5,313 bases of DNA from NCBI GenBank assembly GCA_032123435.1, contig JAQBFJ010000056.1, positions 1 through 5,313 on the forward strand, written 5' to 3'. This document shows positions 1 to 5,313 of the stretch, piece after piece. Both the position numbers and the translations under genes were made by a program. Below the pieces are notes generated by a model, which saw nothing but the letters and a program-made list of their open reading frames with translations, searched no databases and had not been told where the DNA came from. Positions within the stretch are counted from its first letter, which is position 1; every line of letters starts with the position of its first letter. The DNA is from JAQBFJ01 sp032123435 (lineage in GTDB: Bacteria > Verrucomicrobiota > Kiritimatiellia > UBA8416 > JAQBFJ01).

Positions 1-129
1 CGGGGCATAAGCCTGGCTTACGGTGAATTGGCGCATTTTTGGGGCCAGGAATGGGGCAGGCCCTGGTTCGTCTCCATAGAGAACTACGCCGCCCGGCAGG
101 GCTGCAGGTATTATCCTGAACCATTATTA

Positions 130-2397
130 TCACATGACAACCGTCATGGTGTAGGTTTTTCCGGCCTGGCTTTCAAAGGTGATACGGTTTGCAGCTCTTT
201 TGAATTGGATATTCACGCCGTTTGAATCTGCTATTTTACAGGACTTTGGCGCGTTAATGATTACACAGGGGCTTGTCGTGCCAGCCGTTATTGAAGCGGA
301 TACCAATTGTCCGTGTTGCCATTCCATACCCACGGTGAAGCCGCCGCGTGCCCGTAAACCCGATACGTGCCCGTCAGGCCATGCGTCAGGTAACGCCGGC
401 AGAAAATCCAGCTCACCATGATAGCTTTGTAGAAGCATCTCAAGTAGCGCGGCGCCCCCCCCGAAATTTCCGTCTATCTGAAATATTCGTGGCGGATGCA
501 GATCCAGAAGCGAATCTGTCGCGAATTCACTTATTAGATGAACAAGATGTTCCCATGCATCACGCGCCCGACCAAGTCGTGCGAAAAGGCAGGCTGTCCA
601 CGCACGACTCCAACCCGTATGTCCGCCGCCAGCGGCTATCCTGCGTTCAAGCGATATCTCAGCCGCGCGCCAGAGATCAGGTGTTTTTTCCTTGTCCAGC
701 ATGTCGCCGGGATATAATCCGATGAGATGCGATACATGACGATGCTGCGGCTCCGCCTCTTCAAAATCCTCGTTCCATTCCTGGAGTTGCCCGTATTGTC
801 CGATTTTCAGTTCGGGCAGACGTTCAATCATGCTTTTCCATTGTTCACGCTTTTCTGAATCCATGTTGAGCAATTCCGCTGACTTGACGGCGTAGTTCAG
901 TAGAGTTGTTGCGAGCACAACGTCCATTGTTGCCGATACACAAAGCGTAACCGGCAGTTCGCCGCCCAGCGTAAAGCGGTTTTCAGGTGATTGGGATGGA
1001 ACAATCTGTAACTTACCGTCAGCATCTTCTATGAGGTAATCTTCGTAAAAAGCGGCCACTTCCTTGAAGAAAGGATACGCTCTGTCGCGAAGGAATTCCA
1101 TGTCGGGTTCGTATTCGTAGTGCCACCACATGTGCTGGGCCAGCCACGCGGCAGCGCCTATCCAGACAGACCACCCGTAGGCCTCCGAAGTACAGCGGCC
1201 CCATGCGTCGGTTGTTATCGGAATGAACACACCTCTGCACCCATAGATGTCCCATGCGGCTTTACGGCCATGCGGGATGGATCGTTCTATGTGGTTAAAC
1301 AGAGTTTCCGTTGCGAAAGAGAGATTGCCGGGCTCAGCCGGCCAGAAATTCATCTGAAGGTTGATGTCATGATGATAATCACTGTCCCATGCTGGAGATA
1401 TGGAGTCATTCCATTTTCCCTGCAGGTTGGGAGGGAGCTGACCTTTACATGTGCTGGCTATCATGAGGTAACGGCTGTAATTAAAGTATAACAAGGGCAA
1501 TAGCGGATCTTTATAAGGGTCTTTACGTATACACTGTATACGTTCGTTAGTTGGCAAGTCTGATTGTGGAAGATCAATTTCCAGCCGCAAATTACCGTAA
1601 AGACGCTGGTATTCATTGATATGTTCTGCCAGCAGTTCTTTCCAAACCACATTAGAGGAAAGTCTGATTTGACTCTCAGTCTCAGGAAGAGCGTTGTTCG
1701 CTGATGTTCCGATGTTTATTGCCGCGATCAGTTCGGTGGCCTCTTTTATAAGTATGCTGTTTCCGTCAGCGTGGCTTTTTCCATTACAGCTGATTACACT
1801 GGCGTCGACGCTGAAAGCTATTCCGTTTTGAAAATTACCATTCATCTTCAATTCTGCGGGAGTTGCTTTTGTCTGAATGAAACAATCGGGATCAGCACAG
1901 CGGGTGAGATCGAGTCTTAATGAAAGTGGTCTGTCGGAAGAGACGCGCACCAGTATGATGTCGCGAACCATGTGCGCTACATATTCTCTTGTTATATTAG
2001 CGCCGTCGGCGTTATATGTTACTGTCAGTACGCCGGTATTAAGATCAAGCTCTCTGATATAGTTATTTATTTCATTGTGTTCCATGTGGATCATGAAATC
2101 GGCGGCAGGCTGATATGGATCAAGTTTGATCACTTTGTCTTTAATCGAGAAAGCGTCGTTGCCGGCGACAGTGCCTTCGGCATATTTTCCTGCCAACAGG
2201 AGTTCGCGTACATTCTGCAGTTTATGGCTGGTCTTTTGCGTGTCCCTGTTGCGGCCCGGTCCGCGCCATAGCCATTCATGGTTCAACGCGATTCGTTCGG
2301 CTGTGGGCGCATTGAATATCATTCCGGCAAGTCGGCCCGTGCCTATTGGAAGGCCGCTCATGTATTCCGTGGTCCATGTTTTATACCACAGTTTCAT
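130..2397 (-). CDS. Glycoside hydrolase family 95 protein, probable alpha-L-fucosidase (cytoplasmic)
   Basis: Predicted inverting exo-hydrolase that removes terminal alpha-L-fucose (or a related L-sugar such as L-galactose) from glycans. At 755 residues it is full length for GH95. The N-terminal beta-sandwich begins at once (LPIGTGRLAGM, 16-26) and runs to about 250. A helical linker leads to the (alpha/alpha)6 catalytic barrel (about 300-680), followed by a short C-terminal beta domain. Visible family motifs are YHHDINLQMNFWPAE (341-355), SPEN with the expected general acid E472, HRHVSHLIGLYPG (552-564), GHTGWSRAW (592-600) and IDGNFGG with the expected catalytic base D642. H342 fits the His linked in the family to fucose recognition. 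The first of the two Asn residues that assist the base in Bifidobacterium AfcA is Asp here (D344); the second, N346, is kept. There is no signal peptide. The ATG has AGGAG 6 nt upstream. The gene ends in consecutive in-frame TGA, TAA, TAA. Family assignment is firm; exact substrate is inferred. Confidence 0.95.
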   Translation of the reverse strand: MKLWYKTWTTEYMSGLPIGTGRLAGMIFNAPTAERIALNHEWLWRGPGRNRDTQKTSHKLQNVRELLLAGKYAEGTVAGNDAFSIKDKVIKLDPYQPAADFMIHMEHNEINNYIRELDLNTGVLTVTYNADGANITREYVAHMVRDIILVRVSSDRPLSLRLDLTRCADPDCFIQTKATPAELKMNGNFQNGIAFSVDASVISCNGKSHADGNSILIKEATELIAAINIGTSANNALPETESQIRLSSNVVWKELLAEHINEYQRLYGNLRLEIDLPQSDLPTNERIQCIRKDPYKDPLLPLLYFNYSRYLMIASTCKGQLPPNLQGKWNDSISPAWDSDYHHDINLQMNFWPAEPGNLSFATETLFNHIERSIPHGRKAAWDIYGCRGVFIPITTDAWGRCTSEAYGWSVWIGAAAWLAQHMWWHYEYEPDMEFLRDRAYPFFKEVAAFYEDYLIEDADGKLQIVPSQSPENRFTLGGELPVTLCVSATMDVVLATTLLNYAVKSAELLNMDSEKREQWKSMIERLPELKIGQYGQLQEWNEDFEEAEPQHRHVSHLIGLYPGDMLDKEKTPDLWRAAEISLERRIAAGGGHTGWSRAWTACLFARLGRARDAWEHLVHLISEFATDSLLDLHPPRIFQIDGNFGGGAALLEMLLQSYHGELDFLPALPDAWPDGHVSGLRARGGFTVGMEWQHGQLVSASITAGTTSPCVIINAPKSCKIADSNGVNIQFKRAANRITFESQAGKTYTMTVVM

Positions 2398-2403
2398 GCA
2401 TTG

Positions 2404-2408
2404 CTCCT
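2404..2408 (-). promoter_or_regulatory. Ribosome binding site of the GH95 gene
   Basis: AGGAG on the minus strand, 6 nt before the ATG at 2395-2397. It is the best Shine-Dalgarno match in the window and fixes the GH95 start. It lies in the 43-nt gap after the SGNH gene, so GH95 can initiate on its own and need not rely on coupling to the gene before it. Confidence 0.8.
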
Positions 2409-2440
2409 GTAACTTTGTTTTTATTGTGATGAAAACAGTG

Positions 2441-3019
2441 TCAGGGCAAGAAACGTGAGATATGTATCGCGACCTCTTGCGCGCACACTTTCTGGCCCGC
2501 GGGAGAGAGATGAAGCAGGTCTTCGCAGAGATAGTTGTCCGGATCAGCGGATATCAAATCATGAAGATCATTAATAGGAACATTGTGTTTTTGCATTAGG
2601 TCACGTGCGACTTGATTGTAATTTGTTATTTCTTCGTTACGCCAGGACCATTCGGTTTCCAGGAATTTACGGCTTGGATGAGTTGGGGTGGTAGTTGCCC
2701 AGATGACTGTGGGTGTTAATTTCCTGAGTAAGACAAGGATGGCTTCAAGATTTGCCTTGTATTCTTCTATGGGTATCTGGATCGGGTTTCGATCCGGATT
2801 ATGCCCGCAGTCGTGCAGGCCATTGTTCCAATGAACAATGTCAGGCTTGCCAAGCTCATTTATCCATTTATCAATGGATTCAAGGGTGAACGAGCTGTAT
2901 TGACAGTTGTCTGAAGGACCGGTGACGACGGCTTTCCCATCAAGAAGTTTTGCGACATGCGGTTCGTAACTCGCACGAATGGAATCGCCCAACAGGAGTA
3001 TTCCTGGTTTGCCAGTCAT
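2441..3019 (-). CDS. SGNH/GDSL-type hydrolase, putative esterase
   Basis: A 192-residue single-domain SGNH hydrolase, probably an O-acyl (for example acetyl) esterase acting on a small molecule or sugar. Block I is LLLGDSI at 8-14 with the nucleophile S13. A Gly at 34 (VVTGPSDN) fits block II. Block III is HWNNGLHD at 63-70, with N65/N66 supplying the expected oxyanion-hole Asn. Block V is DLLHLSPAGQ with D167 and H170 as the DxxH catalytic pair. The GDSI motif sits 11 residues from the start, which supports this ATG. There is no signal peptide or membrane segment, so it should be cytoplasmic. It begins 17 nt after the GATase stop with only a weak AAGG about 12 nt upstream, which suggests partial translational coupling; 43 nt separate it from GH95. 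The neighbouring glycosidase makes a carbohydrate de-esterification role plausible, but the substrate is not readable from the sequence. Confidence 0.88.
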   Translation of the reverse strand: MTGKPGILLLGDSIRASYEPHVAKLLDGKAVVTGPSDNCQYSSFTLESIDKWINELGKPDIVHWNNGLHDCGHNPDRNPIQIPIEEYKANLEAILVLLRKLTPTVIWATTTPTHPSRKFLETEWSWRNEEITNYNQVARDLMQKHNVPINDLHDLISADPDNYLCEDLLHLSPAGQKVCAQEVAIHISRFLP

Positions 3020-3036
3020 GTTGTTTAATCGCCTTT

Positions 3037-3708
3037 CTATGCGTTGTTCCGGTTCATACGGGCGAGTTTAAAAAAGTTCTTGAGTATCTTGGTCCCGTCT
3101 TTATATGTATTGTTTAATATCTCCGGGTGGAACTGTACGCCATAGATTAGTTTTGAGCGATGTTTGAAAGCCTGAACGCGGCAGTCTTTCGAGCTTGCAA
3201 GCAGGACGAGTTGTGAGTCCAGTTTTTTTATTTCCGAGTAATGGCGTTGTTGAACCATGATTGCTTTCCCGCATTTCAGGAAAAGAGGGTCCTTTTTGAC
3301 GATATTAACAGGAAAAATCCCCCATTCCTTGAAGTACCCCGGGTTATATGAAGCGTCGAGTTCGGGTTCGTTCTTCTTGAGTTTTCGCATGGGACCAAGC
3401 GTAGAGCCGAATAATACACTGATAATCTGATGACCGCCGCAGAACCCGATTTGCGGCACGCTGGATTCCATTACAACCCGGCGATAATCCTGGGAGTGCA
3501 TGATGTCATATGTTTCATAGTCGGTCCCCGAGCCGCTGTGACATATGGCCAGCGGCTGAATGCTCCGCACTGCTTCAGGGCTGATCTGCGTATAGTGCAG
3601 GACAATACATGGGGTTTGAGCTATGCTTTCAAGATTATTTCTGAAAGTGAACCAATCAGGTCCAGTCTTGTACCGGCTGTATGTCTCTGTTACGACGTAT
3701 ATGATCAT
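3037..3708 (-). CDS. Stand-alone class I glutamine amidotransferase-like (C26-type) hydrolase
   Basis: A 223-residue protein with the class I glutamine amidotransferase fold. The sequence shows an oxyanion-strand motif HSGSGTDYETY (57-67), a nucleophile elbow GFCGGHQ (88-94) with C90, and a C-terminal GVQFHPE (190-196) giving H194 and E196, so the Cys-His-Glu triad is complete. The WGIFPVNIVKKDPLF stretch (129-143) resembles the GMP synthase and gamma-glutamyl hydrolase branches. No synthetase or acceptor domain is fused, and no usual partner (GuaA synthetase domain, TrpE/PabB, CarB) lies in the window. It may therefore hydrolyse a free gamma-glutamyl amide or peptide, or supply ammonia to an unidentified partner. 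The first beta-strand (MIIYVV) starts at residue 1, so the start is secure. It lies 16 nt after the URO-D-like stop with only an A-rich stretch and no good Shine-Dalgarno, which suggests coupling to that gene. Fold confident; substrate unknown. Confidence 0.88.
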   Translation of the reverse strand: MIIYVVTETYSRYKTGPDWFTFRNNLESIAQTPCIVLHYTQISPEAVRSIQPLAICHSGSGTDYETYDIMHSQDYRRVVMESSVPQIGFCGGHQIISVLFGSTLGPMRKLKKNEPELDASYNPGYFKEWGIFPVNIVKKDPLFLKCGKAIMVQQRHYSEIKKLDSQLVLLASSKDCRVQAFKHRSKLIYGVQFHPEILNNTYKDGTKILKNFFKLARMNRNNA

Positions 3709-3724
3709 TATCTTTTTTCAGCTT

Positions 3725-4963
3725 TTACTGTTTAACCTGTCGCATGACCAGATCGGCCCATTCCCATAATCGTTTAGGTTCATAGTGGACGGTGCTGATA
3801 TCTTTCAATATGAATTCAAGCGGACATCCATGGTGTTGACACTTTTTCATGACATCAATTATATCATTCTGAACAATGTCCTTGTTCCACGTGTCTGTGG
3901 CAAGAAACGCCGGGTTGGGTTTTCTTGAGAATATGAAATCGCCCCCGATTTGTTCGGCGCCTTTTTCGATGTCTACCCATGGACTCATGCTGATTTTTTT
4001 TAAATGCGGTATTTTTCGGATTATACTGATCTTATCGTGGAGTGGTTCGCAGCATCCATAGTAAACGAGTCCAAATCTGGAATACCATTTAGTCGCGTAA
4101 TTCAGTTCAAATTCCTCGTGCATGGCTGGTGAGACGGTTGAAAATATCTGGGCCATACCGCAGGTCCAGATGTCTTTTGCTCTTGGTTTGTCAGGATTGA
4201 ATCCAGGTGCAGGTAGTTCGTCCGTATGCGCGCCACTGCAGTGTATGGTATTCTGATGGTGGTCCAGAAGGCCTTTTTCTTCGAGCTGATCCAGCCCGGC
4301 AAGGTATGCATTCGTTAGTTTAGTCATAAGTTCATGGGTGAACTCAGGTCTATCGGCAAGGTCATACAGTATAGCTTCAGCGCCGCGCCACGTGGCAATT
4401 GCATCCCATAAAGCAAAGGAAGGAGTGAATCCATGTGTTCGAACAGTCAGTATGCCATCGAATATATCATGAACGTTCTCTTCTTTTTGCCTGGTTGTTT
4501 CCTCGTCGTGGGTGATTTCAGGTGTTTTGATTTTGTTTATGTCGTCTTCTGTTTTCATCTGGTCAATATAGAAGTGACCAACTACAGAGTTGTTCGGATC
4601 ACTTGATGCTGTATGTTCCTGGACGCTTATTCCTAAATCCCAGCCGTTAATTGCCTTGGAAATGTCTATAACTGGATCTACGACCATATCTGTTCGCATA
4701 TGGTTCCATTTGTATATAGTTCTGCGCAGTTCGGTTTCCAATGCTTGACTGAAGCTGTCTTCGGTTTGATTTGAAAGTTCGCCGTTGACATCCATTTCAT
4801 GCCATGGAATCTGGTCTATCATGACCATTGGTCGTTTTGGTTTCAGGCTGTTCAAGGATTTCCAGAGTGAAATTGTTTCCTGTTGTTCAGGCAGTGCGGC
4901 AATTTCGGCAACTTGTTTGCCCAGTTCTCTTAAAATTGTTTTATCTTTTCCGGTGATAGTCAT
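3725..4963 (-). CDS. Uroporphyrinogen decarboxylase superfamily protein, divergent (not HemE)
   Basis: A 412-residue URO-D-fold protein, longer than HemE (about 350). The C-terminal half carries the superfamily layout. YYGCCEPLHDK (301-311) fits the HemE glycine loop and MtaA zinc-site strand, SMSPWVDIEKGAEQIG (325-340) fits the strand-helix preceding the substrate loop, GDFIFSRKPNPAFL (341-354) fits GNLDP of HemE, and PLEFILKDISTVHYEP (381-396) fits the final barrel strand. The N-terminal Arg-rich RQAGRY motif of HemE is absent, so porphyrinogen decarboxylation is unlikely. The H-x-C plus C-terminal Cys zinc ligands of corrinoid methyltransferases such as MtaA are not intact; an adjacent pair C304-C305 is present instead. 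Residues 1-40 form a helical, charged extension. It is cytoplasmic, with no signal peptide. AAGGA lies 10 nt before the ATG. It appears to lead the four-gene unit. A methyl-transfer-type role is possible but unproven; no corrinoid protein is nearby. Confidence 0.85.
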   Translation of the reverse strand: MTITGKDKTILRELGKQVAEIAALPEQQETISLWKSLNSLKPKRPMVMIDQIPWHEMDVNGELSNQTEDSFSQALETELRRTIYKWNHMRTDMVVDPVIDISKAINGWDLGISVQEHTASSDPNNSVVGHFYIDQMKTEDDINKIKTPEITHDEETTRQKEENVHDIFDGILTVRTHGFTPSFALWDAIATWRGAEAILYDLADRPEFTHELMTKLTNAYLAGLDQLEEKGLLDHHQNTIHCSGAHTDELPAPGFNPDKPRAKDIWTCGMAQIFSTVSPAMHEEFELNYATKWYSRFGLVYYGCCEPLHDKISIIRKIPHLKKISMSPWVDIEKGAEQIGGDFIFSRKPNPAFLATDTWNKDIVQNDIIDVMKKCQHHGCPLEFILKDISTVHYEPKRLWEWADLVMRQVKQ

Positions 4964-4973
4964 GTTTATGGAA

Positions 4974-4978
4974 TCCTT
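4974..4978 (-). promoter_or_regulatory. Ribosome binding site of the URO-D-like gene
   Basis: AAGGA within AAAAGGA on the minus strand, 10 nt before the ATG at 4961-4963. The spacing is slightly long, but no other start in the gap has a better site. Confidence 0.55.
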
Positions 4979-5018
4979 TTCATGTGATCATATTTAATCC
5001 GGCCGTTAACTTGTGGTC

Positions 5019-5046
5019 ATTATTTAAATATACCTGCTTTATGCAA
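5019..5046 (-). promoter_or_regulatory. Possible promoter for the URO-D/GATase/SGNH/GH95 unit
   Basis: On the minus strand TTGCAT (5046-5041, three of six matches to TTGACA) is followed after 16 nt by AATAAT (5024-5019, five of six matches to TATAAT). The -35 element overlaps the stop codon of the macro-domain gene. Transcription would start near 5012 and give a leader of about 48 nt. The gap between the two genes is 75 nt, clearly wider than the other gaps in the cluster, and it is AT-rich. The match is weak, and the macro gene could instead be part of the same transcript. Confidence 0.25.
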
Positions 5047-5313
5047 GTAGTTTATTGTATAATTCGAAGTTATATTGGGAGAAACAGCAGAAGACAACAT
5101 TTCCGTCATAGCCGGTTTGTTCTAAATACTCCAGCACCGTTGAAGCCGCTATTTTGCAGGCTTTTTCCGGAGGATATCCATAGACGCCGGTACTGATGCA
5201 TGGGAATGCGATGGATTTCAGACTGTGATGCCGAGCTGTTTCGAGCGAGTTCCGGTAGCATTGTTTCAACAGGTCAGGTTCTCCGCGCGAGCCGTCCTTC
5301 CATACGGGGCCAA
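5039..5313 (-). CDS. Macro-domain protein, O-acetyl-ADP-ribose deacetylase type (partial, N-terminus outside window)
   Basis: The C-terminal 90 residues of a macro-domain protein; the gene runs off the right window edge, so its start and about the first half are missing (single-domain family members such as E. coli YmdB are about 175 residues). The visible part starts with GPVWKDGSRGEPDLL, the conserved strand and acidic loop of bacterial macro domains. It continues with CYRNSLETA (helix) and IAFPCISTGVYGYP, the loop that holds the ADP-ribose diphosphate, and ends with a helix and the strand NVVFCCFSQYNFELY. Macro domains bind ADP-ribose, and many bacterial ones remove O-acetyl-ADP-ribose esters or mono-ADP-ribosyl marks on acidic residues or nucleic acids. 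The Asn- and Gly-rich catalytic loop 1 is not in the window, so activity cannot be judged. It ends with TAA, 75 nt before the URO-D-like gene on the same strand. A functional link to that gene is not evident. Confidence 0.9.
   Translation of the reverse strand, partial: GPVWKDGSRGEPDLLKQCYRNSLETARHHSLKSIAFPCISTGVYGYPPEKACKIAASTVLEYLEQTGYDGNVVFCCFSQYNFELYNKLLA

Noticed and set aside
40..110. GC-rich short inverted repeats (CCAGG/CCTGG, GCCC/GGGC) downstream of GH95 as a terminator
   Set aside because: The stems are only four to five pairs and no T tract follows on the minus strand.
348..1491. Plus-strand open frames of about 120 codons inside the GH95 region (348-725 and 1120-1491)
   Set aside because: They lie wholly antisense to a GH95 gene with intact motifs, are rich in Arg, Pro and Cys as shadow frames often are, and show no recognisable family.
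2398..2440. Hairpin TGTTTT...AAAACA between the SGNH and GH95 genes as a terminator
   Set aside because: The stem is six A/T-dominated pairs without a GC-rich core or a following T tract, so it is too weak for an intrinsic terminator.
2126..2458. Plus-strand open frame of 110 codons spanning the GH95 start and the following gap
   Set aside because: It is antisense to the N-terminal motifs of GH95 and its Shine-Dalgarno site, and encodes no recognisable domain.
3037..3708. GMP synthase or anthranilate synthase glutaminase subunit
   Set aside because: The triad fits the class I fold, but no synthetase or chorismate-binding partner is fused or adjacent, and the surrounding genes do not belong to those pathways.
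3725..4963. True uroporphyrinogen decarboxylase (hemE)
   Set aside because: The RQAGRY substrate-binding motif of HemE is absent, the protein is about 60 residues longer, and no haem biosynthesis gene is nearby.
4983..4998. CRP-like site (TGTGA followed by six bases)
   Set aside because: Only the first half-site matches; the second half reads TTAAT in place of TCACA, so this is likely chance.

Overview
The window carries five protein-coding genes, all on the minus strand and packed head to tail. Read in the direction of transcription (right to left) they are: the 3' end of a macro-domain (ADP-ribose-binding) protein, cut by the right window edge; a 412-residue member of the uroporphyrinogen decarboxylase (URO-D) fold superfamily that lacks the hallmarks of true HemE; a stand-alone class I glutamine amidotransferase-like hydrolase; a small SGNH/GDSL-type hydrolase; and a full-length family GH95 glycoside hydrolase (alpha-L-fucosidase type). 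Gaps within the last four genes are only 16, 17 and 43 nt, so they probably form one transcription unit. The 75-nt gap in front of the URO-D-like gene is AT-rich, full of short palindromes, and is the only place inside the window where a promoter for that unit looks plausible.

Layout: 1-129 is the region beyond the GH95 stop, with no supportable gene; 130-2397 GH95; 2441-3019 SGNH hydrolase; 3037-3708 GATase; 3725-4963 URO-D-like protein; 4964-5038 possible promoter/leader; 5039-5313 macro-domain protein (partial). The long plus-strand open frames are antisense shadows of these genes. No tRNA, rRNA, CRISPR, insertion sequence or convincing intrinsic terminator was seen.

None of the four complete proteins has a signal peptide or membrane segment, so the cluster looks cytoplasmic. 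A working inference is intracellular processing of a small imported, decorated (fucosylated, possibly acylated or methylated) glycoside. GH95 would remove an alpha-L-fucosyl-type residue and the SGNH enzyme an ester. The URO-D-like and GATase-like proteins have no assignable substrate. No transporter, regulator, fucose catabolic gene or sulfatase lies in the window to test this.

Organism: clearly bacterial (Shine-Dalgarno sites, tight operon), of moderate GC that is lower in the URO-D/GATase genes and higher in the 3' half of GH95. Combining divergent URO-D-like proteins, SGNH hydrolases and GH95 enzymes is in keeping with glycan-degrading PVC-group bacteria (Lentisphaerota, Kiritimatiellota, Verrucomicrobiota). 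Some Bacillota would also fit; this is a weak inference from gene content alone.
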